A stretch of 64,000 nucleotides of DNA from Photobacterium sp. CCB-ST2H9. Lineage in GTDB: Bacteria > Pseudomonadota > Gammaproteobacteria > Enterobacterales > Vibrionaceae. Shown one piece after another: positions 48,415-59,356 of this stretch. The first letter of the stretch is position 1. Every line of letters starts with the position of its first letter. Both the position numbers and the translations under genes were made by a program. The stretch is taken from the NCBI RefSeq assembly GCF_023151555.2, contig NZ_CP100425.1, forward strand, positions 372,001 to 436,000, written 5' to 3'. The notes under the pieces were generated by a model that saw only the letters and a program-made list of their open reading frames with translations, was not told the DNA's origin and searched no databases.

Positions 48415-49053
48415 ATGGCTGTAGCTGCCAATAAACGCTCTGTGATGACGCTGTATTCTGATGCTTCGGATATGTATAGCCATCAGGTGCGTATTGTACT
48501 TGCAGAAAAAGGCGTAAGTGTTGAGATTGAGCTGGTTGACCCAGACAACTTGCCTGAGGATCTGCTAGACCTGAATCCATACAATTCTGTTCCAACCCTG
48601 GTGGACCGTGAACTGGCTCTGTATCAGGCTGGTATCATCATGGAATACCTGGATGAGCGTTTTCCTCACCCACCTCTGATGCCAGTATATCCGGTTGCTC
48701 GTGGTAACAGCCGCCTGATGATGTATCGCATTGAGCGTAACTGGTATTCACTGGCTGAGAAGATCGAAAAAGGCTCAGCGGATGAAGCTGAGAAAGCCCG
48801 TAAACAACTGCGTGAAGAGCTGCTGGCTCTGTCGCCAGTGTTTGCTGAATTCCCATATTTCATGAGCGAAGAGTTCAGTCTGGTTGACTGCTACCTGGCA
48901 CCACTGTTGTGGCGTTTGCCAGCGATGGGCATCGATTTGATCGGCCCTGGCTCTAAAGAAGTGAAAGCCTATATGAGTCGTGTATTTGAACGTGATTCAT
49001 TCCTGGCGTCTCTGACTGAAGCTGAGCGCGAAATGCGCCTGGCAGGTCAGTAA
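48415..49053 (+). CDS. sspA: Stringent starvation protein A
   Basis: 212-residue GST-fold protein that binds RNA polymerase and alters transcription in stationary phase and stress. The ATG at 48415 (MAVAANKRSVMTLYSD) has GGAGGGG upstream and matches the family start. The conserved surface patch PHPPLMPVYPVARG is intact. Its stop overlaps the sspB ATG (TAATG). Confidence 0.98.
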   Translation: MAVAANKRSVMTLYSDASDMYSHQVRIVLAEKGVSVEIELVDPDNLPEDLLDLNPYNSVPTLVDRELALYQAGIIMEYLDERFPHPPLMPVYPVARGNSRLMMYRIERNWYSLAEKIEKGSADEAEKARKQLREELLALSPVFAEFPYFMSEEFSLVDCYLAPLLWRLPAMGIDLIGPGSKEVKAYMSRVFERDSFLASLTEAEREMRLAGQ

Positions 49054-49541
49054 TGGATATGGCGGAGATGACCCCGCGCCGTCCTTATCTGGTGCGGGCT
49101 TTCTACGACTGGCTGGTGGATAATGATTTGACTCCCCATCTGGTTGTTGATGCAATGCTGCCAGGGGTGCAGGTTCCGCAGGAGTTTGTCAGCAATGGTC
49201 AGATCGTCCTGAACCTGGCACCTCGCGCGGTGGGTAATCTCGAGCTGGGTGATGAAGTGATTCGCTTCAATGCCCGTTTCGGGGGACGGCCTCAAGTTGT
49301 GGCCGTGCCTCTGGCTGCAGTCATGGCGTTGTATGCACGTGAGAATGGTGCAGGCACGATGTTTGAGCCTGAACCAGCATACGAGCTGTCTTCCAGTGAG
49401 TCTGAAATTGCTGAAGTGATCGCCGAGGAAGAGCAACTGTCGGCTGTGACCAGCGATGGCATCGATCACGAAGAGTCTGTTTCGCCTGCGGAAGAAGCAC
49501 CACGTCCCCGTGGCCGCCCAAGCCTTCGGGTTGTGAAGTAG
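49053..49541 (+). CDS. sspB: ClpXP adaptor SspB
   Basis: 162-residue adaptor that delivers ssrA-tagged proteins to ClpXP. The substrate-binding domain fills residues 8-115 (TPRRPYLVRAFYDWL to YARENGAGTMFEPE), then an acidic flexible linker, and the ClpX-binding tail RGRPSLRVVK at the C-terminus. Adjacent to sspA as usual; a strong hairpin terminator follows. Confidence 0.97.
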   Translation: MDMAEMTPRRPYLVRAFYDWLVDNDLTPHLVVDAMLPGVQVPQEFVSNGQIVLNLAPRAVGNLELGDEVIRFNARFGGRPQVVAVPLAAVMALYARENGAGTMFEPEPAYELSSSESEIAEVIAEEEQLSAVTSDGIDHEESVSPAEEAPRPRGRPSLRVVK

Positions 49542-49562
49542 TTTTTCACATCTGTCAGCCAT

Positions 49563-49600
49563 GAAAAAAGCAGTGCCTCCGAGGAAGCACTGCTTTTTTT
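49563..49600. terminator. Bidirectional terminator between sspB and dolP
   Basis: AAAGCAGTGC (49567-49576) pairs with GCACTGCTTT (49587-49596), flanked by A and T runs on the two sides, suitable for both converging genes. Confidence 0.93.
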
Positions 49601-49648
49601 ATATCTTCATTTCGGAATCAGCGACCTGCTGGTTGCGATACCTGAAGT

Positions 49649-50185
49649 TTAGTCTGTGTACTCAAAGGCTTTGATGACATGCTTCACGCCGTCAATATTT
49701 CGGGCGATATCAGCCGCGGTTTGTCCCTGCTCACGGGTGACAAACCCAAGCAGATACACGCGTTGGTTTTCCGTCGCGACGGTCACGGCGCTGTTTCTTA
49801 ATTTTTTACTGGCGATCAGCTGGGCTTTGACTTTAGTGGTCAGCCAGCTGTCTCTGCCGACATCGGCCAGTGTTGGCAGCGGACCGATTTGCAGCTGGTT
49901 ATAGACCGTTTTGACAGAACCCAACTGTTTGACGTCAGTAACCAGTTGTTCGGCTGTTGACTGATCGACAGCCTGACCGACCAGTAACACTTTTCCTTCA
50001 GTTGAAATGGCATTGACTCTGACTTTGTTCAGATAAGGGGACTTATTGACCATACCGCCAATCTGCATTGCGACGTGTTGATCCTGCCAGTGCTGCTGGC
50101 CGCTGCGCGGGTCAGTTTGCAGCAAAGTGCCACAGCCCTGTAACAGGATCAGAAAGAGCAGGGCAATCCGAGAAATGCACTTCAT
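49649..50185 (-). CDS. dolP: Outer-membrane lipoprotein DolP (YraP), dual BON domain
   Basis: 178-residue lipoprotein. The lipobox LLQGC gives a lipidated Cys18. Two BON domains follow (about residues 40-108 and 115-178; VRVNAISTEGKVLLVGQA and SAVTVATENQRVYLLGFV are the core strands). DolP supports outer-membrane integrity and BAM function and regulates amidase activation via NlpD in E. coli. It follows diaA by three bases. Confidence 0.95.
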   Translation of the reverse strand: MKCISRIALLFLILLQGCGTLLQTDPRSGQQHWQDQHVAMQIGGMVNKSPYLNKVRVNAISTEGKVLLVGQAVDQSTAEQLVTDVKQLGSVKTVYNQLQIGPLPTLADVGRDSWLTTKVKAQLIASKKLRNSAVTVATENQRVYLLGFVTREQGQTAADIARNIDGVKHVIKAFEYTD

Positions 50186-50188
50186 AGC

Positions 50189-50782
<594 letters not shown>

Positions 50783-51157
50783 TCACTCTTCGACTAAGAT
50801 ATTGGTCAGCCAGGTAATATGGCGGTCATCGCCCTGAATGGCGACTACATCAAACCGTAGCTGGCAGTGTTCGGCTGAGAGACCTTGTGAATGCAGCCAG
50901 TACAGCGCGGCACGTTTCACTCGTTGCTGCTTGCGCCAGTCGATGGCTTCAGCCGCTGAACCATAGCGGTCGTGGGCACGGAATTTGACTTCGATAAACA
51001 CCCAACATCCGCCGTCTTTCATGATGAGATCCAGTTCGCCGCCCCGGCAATGGATATTGCGGGCGACACTGGTCAAACCCTGGCGTTGCAGGTACTGCTC
51101 CGCCAGAGATTCGTAATGGTACCCTTGCTGGCGCTTATTGAACAGGTTCAATGCCAT
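50783..51157 (-). CDS. yraN: UPF0102 protein YraN
   Basis: 124-residue restriction-endonuclease-fold protein: GYHYESLAEQYLQRQG and the catalytic-like motif GGELDLIMKDGGCWVFIEVKFR (Glu, Asp, Glu-x-Lys pattern). Cellular function is unknown. The ATG chosen (MALNLFNK) overlaps the 3' end of lpoA by 23 bases; upstream in-frame starts lie still deeper in lpoA and are unlikely. Confidence 0.93.
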   Translation of the reverse strand: MALNLFNKRQQGYHYESLAEQYLQRQGLTSVARNIHCRGGELDLIMKDGGCWVFIEVKFRAHDRYGSAAEAIDWRKQQRVKRAALYWLHSQGLSAEHCQLRFDVVAIQGDDRHITWLTNILVEE

Positions 51158-52976
51158 TGGCGGTGAAAACAGCCCAGTCCAGCTGGCGCTGTACGACACA
51201 ATGATCGTCAATACTCAACTGGCCGGTACGACCCTGTGTACTGTAACTGTCGACGACTTTCATCTGAGGCAGTTCGGTGATCATCCGGTACGCGTCCATA
51301 CCAAAAGCATGCAGGCGGATCATGCCGTTCTTCTGTCCCGGCCAGAGCTGTTCAAATTTCTGCATAAACGGCTGATCCGGAGCAGCGAGCAGCGGGATGT
51401 CACTGAATTCAATGCCAGACAGTTCATTCATACCGGCTTTGTTATCCGGGTTGGCACGTGAACTGGCATAAAGCTTCGGTGGTGTGACATCCGGATTAAT
51501 CGCGACCTGTATGAAGGGCTTCAGCAGCGTGACTTCATTTCGGTTCGCAATCAGGTAGACCGCATCTGTATCTCTGCGGCTGCGGGCCTGGGTTTCAAGT
51601 GACATACCCAGCACTTGCTGCATCTGCTCATTCCGGGCCCGGCTGTCGGTCAACCCGAATACAGTTGCAATCTGGTTTTGAATGTCACGGCTGGAACCGA
51701 AGGTCTGCAGTTCTGCCTGTTTACCCGTCAGGGTTTGCCATTTATCGACAAATGCCTGGCTGACCCGGCGGCCAAAGTCGTTGGCTGGTGCCATCACCAT
51801 CGGATTGTGGTGACCTGCGGCATAGAGGTGCTGCGCGGCCTGTTCAGCTTCCTGCTCTGGTGAAAGTGAGAAATAACAGGTATTTGGCTGGCTGAGATCC
51901 AGATTCTGCGGTTCATTCAGCGCCAGCTGCGTCATGTTGCCCCCTTCAGCAGACTGAAACTCCGTGATGAATTCTTTCCGGAGCGGACCGATAACCAGTT
52001 GGATACCGTCCTGCTGAAGTTTATTCACGATACTGAACATCGGTTCGGATTCGGTATCGTAAATCGATAGTTCAGTGCTTGGGTCACGTTCGCCATCTTC
52101 GAGCATCGCATTGAGGAAGCCGTCGCGAACGGCTTTCCCCTGGCTTTCAAATTTACCGGAGAGCGGCAGCAGCAGCGCCACTTTTTCCAGCTCGATGACT
52201 TCCAGACTCATGATGGCCTGCAACTCGGCTGGCAGATAAGTACCGGCCGGATGATCCGGGTGGGTCGAGAGCCAGTTTTCAACTTCAGACTTCAGCCGGA
52301 CCGGACGCTGAGCATAAGCGTTCTTCAGCATGCTCAGTTCGACCCAGCCCTGCAACACCGTTTCATTGGCCGCAATTTTTGCACTCTGGAGCTGGTGAGT
52401 ATTGTATTGCGATAAGTCTTGCCACAGGTTCTGCCAGTTCACCGCTTTTTCACTTGTGTTGAGGTACTGAGCCAGGGAGGTGCGCTCACGGGCAGCCTCA
52501 AAGTATTGCTCTGTCTGGTTCAGCAGCTCGGCACGCAGCAAGTGGTAGCGACGGTACTGGTTATCGGACAGTGGCCACCATGGCAGGAAATTCAGGGTTT
52601 CCAGTGCGGCTTTGGGCTGTCCTTGCTGGTATCGCAGCGTCGCGCGAGCCAGTTGCCATTCCGCCATCTGCACCGGAGACATGTTCATGCTAGCCAGTTT
52701 GTTGGCTTGCTGCTCGGCCTGTGACCATCGGCCTTCTTTGATCAGGGCTTTCAGCGCCAGAATGTGCCAGTCGATACTGACGGCACCTTCGGAGGCTTCC
52801 GCTTTCAGCAGATAATTGGTCGCCGAGTCCGTTGCAGGTGCAGTGATATCCGCACCATAGGATGACGATTGTGTGCCCGGCGCTGAACAGCCTGCCAGGA
52901 TCACGGCAAGGGCCACAGGGGCCAGAATACGTGATACACTTTTGCGCTTATGGGTAAAATTAAGCATTGAATTCAT
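51135..52976 (-). CDS. lpoA: Penicillin-binding protein activator lipoprotein LpoA
   Basis: 613-residue outer-membrane lipoprotein that activates PBP1A. The lipobox LAGC lipidates Cys30. An N-terminal TPR-like helical domain (about residues 45-250) is joined to a C-terminal periplasmic-binding-protein-like domain (about 260-590). A second ATG three codons in is an alternative start. Divergent from rsmI with only 52 bases between, so both promoters must be tightly packed. Confidence 0.96.
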   Translation of the reverse strand: MNSMLNFTHKRKSVSRILAPVALAVILAGCSAPGTQSSSYGADITAPATDSATNYLLKAEASEGAVSIDWHILALKALIKEGRWSQAEQQANKLASMNMSPVQMAEWQLARATLRYQQGQPKAALETLNFLPWWPLSDNQYRRYHLLRAELLNQTEQYFEAARERTSLAQYLNTSEKAVNWQNLWQDLSQYNTHQLQSAKIAANETVLQGWVELSMLKNAYAQRPVRLKSEVENWLSTHPDHPAGTYLPAELQAIMSLEVIELEKVALLLPLSGKFESQGKAVRDGFLNAMLEDGERDPSTELSIYDTESEPMFSIVNKLQQDGIQLVIGPLRKEFITEFQSAEGGNMTQLALNEPQNLDLSQPNTCYFSLSPEQEAEQAAQHLYAAGHHNPMVMAPANDFGRRVSQAFVDKWQTLTGKQAELQTFGSSRDIQNQIATVFGLTDSRARNEQMQQVLGMSLETQARSRRDTDAVYLIANRNEVTLLKPFIQVAINPDVTPPKLYASSRANPDNKAGMNELSGIEFSDIPLLAAPDQPFMQKFEQLWPGQKNGMIRLHAFGMDAYRMITELPQMKVVDSYSTQGRTGQLSIDDHCVVQRQLDWAVFTANGIEPVQ

Positions 52977-53028
52977 TCAACTGTGACAAATTACTCTCTA
53001 TATTAATTGCAGATGAGATCATAGACAA

Positions 53029-53889
53029 ATGAGTGAGACCAATTCGTGTTCGGTGGATGTCGCAACTTTGTACATCGTTCCGACCCCGATCGGCAATTTA
53101 GCCGATATCACCCAACGCGCGCTGGAAGTTCTTGCCAATGTAGACTTAATTGCCGCTGAGGACACGCGCCATACCTCTCGCCTGTTGTCCCATTTTGCCA
53201 TTTCTACCCGGACTTTCGCGCTGCATGATCACAATGAACAGCAGAAAGCGGATGTACTGATAGACAAATTACGTCAGGGCAGCAGTATCGCGCTGGTCTC
53301 TGATGCCGGTACACCTCTCATCAGTGATCCAGGATACCATCTGGTGACGCGCTGTCGTCAGGCGGGTGTTAAAGTTGTGCCGCTGCCGGGAGCCTGTGCG
53401 GTGGTGACAGCATTAAGTGCTTCAGGGTTGCCATCAGACCGATTCAGTTTTGAAGGCTTTCTGCCGGCCAAGAGCAAAGGACGCCAGGATACCTTTCGTG
53501 CCTTGATGGAAGATCCGCGCACTCTGATTTTTTACGAATCACCGCACCGTATTCTGGATTCCCTGGCTGATATGCTGGCTGTGCTGGGACCGGAACGGCA
53601 GGTAGTGCTGGCCCGGGAACTGACCAAGACGTTTGAAACGATCCATGGCGCTCCTTTGGGTGAACTGATCCCCTGGCTGAATGAAGACAGCAACCGGATC
53701 CGGGGGGAAATGGTTCTGCTGGTGGCCGGTCATCGTGCAGATAAAGACGATCTGCCTGCGGAGGCGCTGCGTACCCTGAAGATTCTGGCGGCTGAGCTGC
53801 CGCTGAAGAAAGCCTCTGCGATGGCCGCAGAGATTCACGGTGTGAAAAAGAACGCGCTTTACAAGTGGGGACTGGAACACCTGGATTAA
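53029..53889 (+). CDS. rsmI: 16S rRNA (cytidine-1402 2'-O)-methyltransferase RsmI
   Basis: 286-residue tetrapyrrole-methylase-fold RNA methyltransferase. Signature regions are [46 protein letters not shown] and the [14 protein letters not shown] segments. Methylates C1402 of 16S rRNA with RsmH, which is encoded nearby downstream. Full length. Confidence 0.97.
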   Translation: MSETNSCSVDVATLYIVPTPIGNLADITQRALEVLANVDLIAAEDTRHTSRLLSHFAISTRTFALHDHNEQQKADVLIDKLRQGSSIALVSDAGTPLISDPGYHLVTRCRQAGVKVVPLPGACAVVTALSASGLPSDRFSFEGFLPAKSKGRQDTFRALMEDPRTLIFYESPHRILDSLADMLAVLGPERQVVLARELTKTFETIHGAPLGELIPWLNEDSNRIRGEMVLLVAGHRADKDDLPAEALRTLKILAAELPLKKASAMAAEIHGVKKNALYKWGLEHLD

Positions 53890-53973
53890 GCCAGAATTAC
53901 CTGAGACTGATTACTTTCACGTCAGTTTCCGGGCAAAGGTGATCTTTCTCTGGTATCCGGGCCGGGAGTTTTA

Positions 53974-53979
53974 TACAAT
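53974..53979 (+). promoter_or_regulatory. rnpB promoter -10 element
   Basis: TACAAT (within TTATACAATC) about nine bases before the expected 5' end of RNase P RNA. The -35 region is weak by eye. Confidence 0.5.
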
Positions 53980-53988
53980 CCGCGGTCT

Positions 53989-54369
<381 letters not shown>

Positions 54370-54376
54370 ATTTTGG

Positions 54377-54415
54377 AAAGGTGATGTTTGCATTCGTGCG
54401 GGCATCACCTTTTAT
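54377..54415 (+). terminator. Rho-independent terminator after rnpB
   Basis: AAAGGTGATG (54377-54386) pairs with CATCACCTTT (54403-54412) over a 16-base loop, followed by T-rich sequence. Confidence 0.85.
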
Positions 54416-54531
54416 CGTTTCTGGGGGAGCAAACCGAAACGTTTCTCCCGGGCAATGCCCCGAAGCCGGCGGCGATGCAGGGCAAAACAAGGCAACCGCA
54501 TCAAATGTTTGTCAGAACCGCTGTCGCTGTC

Positions 54532-54561
54532 TTGACAACATTTTTGCCGCCTTCGTACACT
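54532..54561 (+). promoter_or_regulatory. Candidate dcw cluster promoter
   Basis: Perfect TTGACA (54532-54537), 18-base spacer, TACACT (54556-54561, 4/6). About 255 bases before rsmH and the only strong promoter-like pair in the spacer. Confidence 0.6.
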
Positions 54562-54815
54562 TCGTGTTGGTTTTTTGCGGAGAAAATGCGGATTCTGTGG
54601 CAAGAATTTCATTTTCCCTGTTGCCTGCATTCAAAGGGCAGGTATAAATAATGTTGTGTGTACTGACTGGGGCATAGAAACATTGCCCGGTTGGTGACCG
54701 ATGACTGTCCTGAACAGTTCAGGCAGTGCAGCAGACAACCAACGCCCAGTGTTTTCTGGAGAGGGCATCCGGCCGGTGCCTTCAGTACGCTTTTTATTCA
54801 GCTGAATCAACAATT

Positions 54816-55763
54816 ATGTCCGAACAATTTGCACATGTTTCCGTGCTGCTCCATGAGTCTGTCGATGGCCTGGCCATCAAACCAGACGGCATCTATATCG
54901 ATGGCACTTTTGGCCGTGGCGGCCACAGTCGCCTGATCCTGTCCCAACTTGGTGAAGATGGCCGGTTATATGCCATCGACCGCGATCCGCAGGCGATTGC
55001 GGAAGCGGCTAAGATTGACGATCCGCGCTTTTCCATTATCCATGGCCCTTTTTCCGGTATGGCGGGTTATATGGCTGACCTGGGTCTGACCGGCAAAATT
55101 GACGGTGTGCTGCTGGATCTTGGCGTTTCCTCGCCTCAGCTTGATGATGCCGAGCGTGGCTTCAGCTTCATGCGAGACGGCCCGCTGGACATGCGAATGG
55201 ATCCGACTTCCGGTGTGTCTGCGGCAGAATGGCTGGCGACAGCTGATGCTGACGATGTTGCCTGGGTACTGAAAGAGTTCGGGGAAGAACGTTTTGCCAA
55301 GCGAATTGCCCGCGGCATCGTGGAATACCGGACGAACCCGGACAATCAGCCGCTGGAGCGAACGACCCAGTTGGCGAAACTGATCGCGGATGTGTCACCG
55401 TTTAAAGACAAGCACAAACATCCGGCAACCCGCAGTTTTCAGGCAATCCGCATTTATATCAATAGTGAACTGGAAGAAATTGATACCGCCCTGCATGGTG
55501 CCCTTGAGGTGCTGGCTCCGGGAGGCCGTCTGTCCGTGATCAGCTTCCATTCACTGGAAGATCGTATGGTGAAGCGTTTTATCCGGAAGCAGAGCAAAGG
55601 ACCGGAGATCCCGGCAGGTCTGCCGCTTACTGAAGACCAGATTAAAGCGCTGGGCAGTGCCGATCTGAAGGCTGTTGGTAAGGCGATTAAGCCAACGGCA
55701 GCGGAAACGCAGCATAATCCGCGAGCTCGCAGCTCGGTATTGCGACTGGCAGAGCGCCTATGA
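54816..55763 (+). CDS. rsmH: 16S rRNA (cytosine-1402 N4)-methyltransferase RsmH
   Basis: 315-residue SAM-dependent methyltransferase (formerly MraW). Motifs: [13 protein letters not shown], the SAM loop [32 protein letters not shown] and the C-terminal [14 protein letters not shown]. The ATG at 54816 aligns with the family start; the longer frame from 54726 covers leader sequence. First gene of the cluster here; its stop overlaps the ftsL start (ATGA). Confidence 0.98.
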   Translation: MSEQFAHVSVLLHESVDGLAIKPDGIYIDGTFGRGGHSRLILSQLGEDGRLYAIDRDPQAIAEAAKIDDPRFSIIHGPFSGMAGYMADLGLTGKIDGVLLDLGVSSPQLDDAERGFSFMRDGPLDMRMDPTSGVSAAEWLATADADDVAWVLKEFGEERFAKRIARGIVEYRTNPDNQPLERTTQLAKLIADVSPFKDKHKHPATRSFQAIRIYINSELEEIDTALHGALEVLAPGGRLSVISFHSLEDRMVKRFIRKQSKGPEIPAGLPLTEDQIKALGSADLKAVGKAIKPTAAETQHNPRARSSVLRLAERL

Positions 55764-56080
55764 GTATTCAGCCAACACCTGCAGACAGTCTGATCCGTCA
55801 GATCGGTCGCGATTTGGCGACAGTCGGCCGTGTGCCGCTGGTACTCATGGTGTTGGTGCTGATCTCGGCACTCGGAGTGGTGTATATCACTCACCAGTCA
55901 CGTCAGCTGGTGGCGCAGCAGGAGCAGTTACTGATTGAGCGGGATGACCTCGACATTGAGTGGCGTAACCAGCTGCTGGAGGAAAACTCGCTGGCAGAAC
56001 ACAGCCGTATTGAAACTCAGGCTGAGAAGGCGCTTGAAATGAAGCGCCCGAATACAAATAACGAAGTTGTTGTGCAGTGA
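55760..56080 (+). CDS. ftsL: Cell division protein FtsL
   Basis: 106-residue bitopic divisome protein: a short cytoplasmic part, a transmembrane helix at about residues 24-44 ([19 protein letters not shown]) and a periplasmic leucine-zipper-like coil that pairs with FtsB. Overlaps rsmH by four bases and ftsI by one. Confidence 0.95.
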   Translation: MSIQPTPADSLIRQIGRDLATVGRVPLVLMVLVLISALGVVYITHQSRQLVAQQEQLLIERDDLDIEWRNQLLEENSLAEHSRIETQAEKALEMKRPNTNNEVVVQ

Positions 56081-57852
56081 TGAAAAAAGACACGTCTGCT
56101 CCCGAACCGCAAACCCCACGCCCTGCATCTGCCTCATCCGCCTTTATTCCTTGGCGCTTCGGGTTAATCTGCGTAATTATCGCACTGGCTCTGATCGCTT
56201 TGATTGGCAGGGCTGCGTATATCCAGGTTCTGGAGCCGGGCAAGCTGATTCAGGAGGGAGACCTCCGCTCGTTGCGTGTCAAAGCGATGCCTTCTGCACG
56301 GGGCATTATTTCCGATCGCAATGATGAGCAACTGGCTGTCAGTGTACCGGTACAGGCGGTCTGGGCTGATCCTGTTGATATCTATAAGCATGGCGGCATT
56401 ACCGAACCGGCCCGCTGGCATGCGCTGGCCGATGTTCTCGGGCTGGATCGCAAAGAGATGCTGTCCCGACTGGAAGAGAACAAAGCACGTCGGTTTATCT
56501 ATCTGCAACGTCAGGTCAGCCCGGCGATGGCGGCTTATGTCGGCCGTCTGAAACTGCCCGGTATCGGACTGAAAGATGAGTCCCGCCGTTTTTATCCGGC
56601 TGGAGAAGTCAGTGCGCACCTGATCGGGGTGACCGGTATTGACGGACGCGGTCTGGAAGGAGTGGAACGCACCTACGACGGCTGGCTGACCGGAGAACCG
56701 GGACGCCGCACCGTCCGAAAAGACCGCTACGGCAGGGTGGTCGAAAACATTTCCCTCAAACAGCGGGAGCCTGGTAAACCGCTGACCCTGAGTATCGATC
56801 AGCGCCTGCAGGCCGTCGCCTATCGTGCCGTGAAGCAGGCTGTGGTGGATTACAACGCAACTTCTGCATCGATTGTCATGGTGGATGTCCGAACCGGCGA
56901 GGTTCTGGCAATGGTCAATGCCCCGTCTTACAACCCAAACAATCGCGATCAGCTGCAAAGCTTCCGGATGCGTAACCGGGCTATTACCGATGCAATGGAG
57001 CCGGGTTCTACGATCAAACCTTTTGTGGTGCTGGCAGCACTGGAAAACGGTGTTGCTGATGAGCAAACCATCATTGATACCGGCAACGGCATTATGCAGG
57101 TCGGCGGCAGCCGGGTCCGGGACGTGTCCCGGGTCGGCAAGGCGGATCTGGCGAAAATCCTGAAAAAGTCCAGTAACATCGGGGTCAGCAAATTATCACT
57201 GGCAATGCCGGTTGATGCCGTGCTTGGCATGTACAGCGGGATGGGATTGGGAGAAGCCTCGGGGATTAACCTGATTGGTGAAGCCCAGGGGCTGTTTCCG
57301 GATCGCCGTCGCTGGTCTGATTTTGAACGCGCAACACTGGCATTTGGATACGGTATTTCGGTAACACCGATTCAGTTAGTGCGCGCTTACGCAACTCTGG
57401 GAGCGATGGGCGTAAACCGGCCATTGTCGATCCTGAAAACTGAGGCTGTGGTACCTGGTCGTCAGGTAGTCTCTGCAGCGAATACCCGTAAAGTTCTGAA
57501 TATGCTGGAAGGCGTGACTCACGCGGACGGCAGTGCCAAGCGGGCTGCGGTGCCGGGTTACCGGGTTGGCGCCAAAACGGGGACCGCGAAAAAAGCGGCT
57601 GCCGGGGGCTACAGTGATGAATATGTTGCCATGACCGCAGGTCTGGCACCGATCAGTGAGCCGCGGATTGCCATGGTTGTCGTGGTAAATGAGCCGCAGG
57701 GCGATGCGTATTATGGGGGTCAGGTTGCGGCACCGATTTTTTCAGAAGTGATGGGCAGTGCCTTGCAGATTCTGAATGTCAAACCTGATGCCGGAAAGGG
57801 TGATCAATTAAATATCGTACACAACAGAGGCAAATCTGATGCCGGAACCTGA
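56080..57852 (+). CDS. ftsI: Septal peptidoglycan transpeptidase FtsI (PBP3)
   Basis: 590-residue class B penicillin-binding protein of the divisome. One transmembrane helix (about residues 28-46), a pedestal domain and the transpeptidase domain with Ser310 in the STIK motif, SSN and KTGT. The ATG overlaps the ftsL stop; a GTG one codon earlier is also possible. Target of beta-lactams such as aztreonam. Overlaps murE by 14 bases. Confidence 0.97.
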   Translation: MKKDTSAPEPQTPRPASASSAFIPWRFGLICVIIALALIALIGRAAYIQVLEPGKLIQEGDLRSLRVKAMPSARGIISDRNDEQLAVSVPVQAVWADPVDIYKHGGITEPARWHALADVLGLDRKEMLSRLEENKARRFIYLQRQVSPAMAAYVGRLKLPGIGLKDESRRFYPAGEVSAHLIGVTGIDGRGLEGVERTYDGWLTGEPGRRTVRKDRYGRVVENISLKQREPGKPLTLSIDQRLQAVAYRAVKQAVVDYNATSASIVMVDVRTGEVLAMVNAPSYNPNNRDQLQSFRMRNRAITDAMEPGSTIKPFVVLAALENGVADEQTIIDTGNGIMQVGGSRVRDVSRVGKADLAKILKKSSNIGVSKLSLAMPVDAVLGMYSGMGLGEASGINLIGEAQGLFPDRRRWSDFERATLAFGYGISVTPIQLVRAYATLGAMGVNRPLSILKTEAVVPGRQVVSAANTRKVLNMLEGVTHADGSAKRAAVPGYRVGAKTGTAKKAAAGGYSDEYVAMTAGLAPISEPRIAMVVVVNEPQGDAYYGGQVAAPIFSEVMGSALQILNVKPDAGKGDQLNIVHNRGKSDAGT

Positions 57853-59356
57853 TGTTTCACTTTCTCTGGGGGAGCTGCTGGCTCCCTGGTTTGATCCAGC
57901 CGTCCTGACACCATCTGTCGCGGCACTGGCTGTGCGTGAGCTGACAATGGACAGCCGGGCGGTGTCGCCGGGCTGTATTTTTGTGGCCATTAAGGGCCAT
58001 GCCGTGGATGGTCGCCAGTATATTGCTGCTGCAATTGCTGCAGGAGCCGCAGCGGTGCTGGCTCAGGCCGAAGAGAATCAGTCAGACGGACAGGTGGATT
58101 ATCTGGACGATGTTCCGGTGATTGCGATTCAAGACCTGCAGGATCGGTTGTCCGAGGCGGCGGGAAGGGCCTATGGCCAGCCGGATCAGAAACTTCAGCT
58201 GGTCTCGGTGACCGGCACCAACGGTAAAACCACGGTCAGTCAGCTGCTGGCCCAATGGGCAACATTGCTGGGACGGACTTCCGGGGTGATGGGCACCACA
58301 GGAAATGGTTTGCTCGGCAGCCTGGTTCCTGCGATGAATACGACCGGGAACGCCATCGATATTCAGCGGACGCTGGCTGATCTGGCTCGTCAGGGGGCGG
58401 ACTTTGCCGCCATGGAAGTTTCCTCGCATGGTTTGGTGCAGGGGCGGGTCAAGGCTGTGCATTTTGCTGCCAGTATTTTCACCAACCTGAGCCGGGATCA
58501 CCTTGACTACCATGGTGATATGGATGCGTACGCAGCTGCGAAACAAAGCCTGTTTACCCAGCATCATGCAGGTATTGCTGTGATCAATGCCGATGATGCC
58601 GTTGGGCGGGCTTGGCTCATGACCTTATCTGATGCCGTGGCAGTTGCCACCGACCGGCAGTGTCTGGCGGCACATAGCGGACCGAAACTGTGGCTGACCG
58701 CTGTCAGTTACTCCACTCAGGGCGTGACAGTATCGTTTGACTCCAACTGGGGGGCGGGTGAATTCACTGCACCTCTCGTAGGCGCCTTTAATGTGTCGAA
58801 CCTGCTGCTCTCGCTGGCAACGATGTTATCGCTCGGCTATGTGCTGGATGCGCTGCTGGCGGCAGCACCACGTCTGCAGGCCGTGACTGGCCGGATGGAA
58901 GTTTTTCAGACCGCTGACAAACCTATGATGGTGGTTGATTATGCTCACACCCCGGACGCGCTCGAGAAAGCGCTGGCGGCCCTGCGCCACCATTGCGAAG
59001 GGCAATTGTGGTGTCTGGTGGGCTGCGGTGGCGAGCGGGATCGCGGTAAACGACCGATGATGGCGTCCGTGGCCGAACAATTGGCAGACCATGTGATTTT
59101 GACCGACGACAATCCGCGCAGTGAATCACCGCAACAGATTGTCGCCGATATGCTGGCTGGCCTGACGTACCCAGAACGGGTCCAGGTCATCCATGACAGG
59201 GCCGAAGCCTGTAAACAGGCATTCATTCAGGCCGGCACCGATGACATTGTGCTGGTGGCCGGAAAAGGGCACGAGGATTATCAGGTCCTGGCGGGGAAAA
59301 CAATTCACTACTCCGATCGTGAAACCGTTCAGGCCTTGTTGGAGACACACGCATGA
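57839..59356 (+). CDS. murE: UDP-MurNAc-tripeptide synthetase MurE
   Basis: 505-residue ligase adding meso-diaminopimelate to UDP-MurNAc-L-Ala-D-Glu. ATP-binding TGTNGKTT is at about residues 125-132; the DNPR motif (about 424-427) that recognises meso-DAP is present, so a DAP-type Gram-negative wall is expected. The ATG lies within the end of ftsI. Coupled to murF by a four-base overlap. Confidence 0.98.
   Translation: MPEPDVSLSLGELLAPWFDPAVLTPSVAALAVRELTMDSRAVSPGCIFVAIKGHAVDGRQYIAAAIAAGAAAVLAQAEENQSDGQVDYLDDVPVIAIQDLQDRLSEAAGRAYGQPDQKLQLVSVTGTNGKTTVSQLLAQWATLLGRTSGVMGTTGNGLLGSLVPAMNTTGNAIDIQRTLADLARQGADFAAMEVSSHGLVQGRVKAVHFAASIFTNLSRDHLDYHGDMDAYAAAKQSLFTQHHAGIAVINADDAVGRAWLMTLSDAVAVATDRQCLAAHSGPKLWLTAVSYSTQGVTVSFDSNWGAGEFTAPLVGAFNVSNLLLSLATMLSLGYVLDALLAAAPRLQAVTGRMEVFQTADKPMMVVDYAHTPDALEKALAALRHHCEGQLWCLVGCGGERDRGKRPMMASVAEQLADHVILTDDNPRSESPQQIVADMLAGLTYPERVQVIHDRAEACKQAFIQAGTDDIVLVAGKGHEDYQVLAGKTIHYSDRETVQALLETHA

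Larger units (their letters stand above)
54370..54815. other. Leader/spacer between rnpB and rsmH; no mraZ
   Basis: 446 bases with no convincing reading frame. It contains the rnpB terminator, a good sigma-70 promoter for the dcw cluster and a 250-base leader. mraZ, which precedes rsmH in E. coli, is absent. A near-perfect palindrome CCTGAAC a GTTCAGG lies at 54709-54723. Confidence 0.8.

Noticed and set aside
54381..54651. Two overlapping ~88-codon frames after rnpB as a possible mraZ or small gene
   Set aside because: No MraZ motifs in either translation, no ribosome site, and they start inside the rnpB terminator.
54709..54723. Palindrome upstream of rsmH as a LexA box
   Set aside because: The CTGT and ACAG halves are separated by 5 bases, not the 8 needed for a LexA site.
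56164..57066. 300-codon open frame on the - strand opposite ftsI
   Set aside because: Shadow of ftsI with biased composition and no family features.
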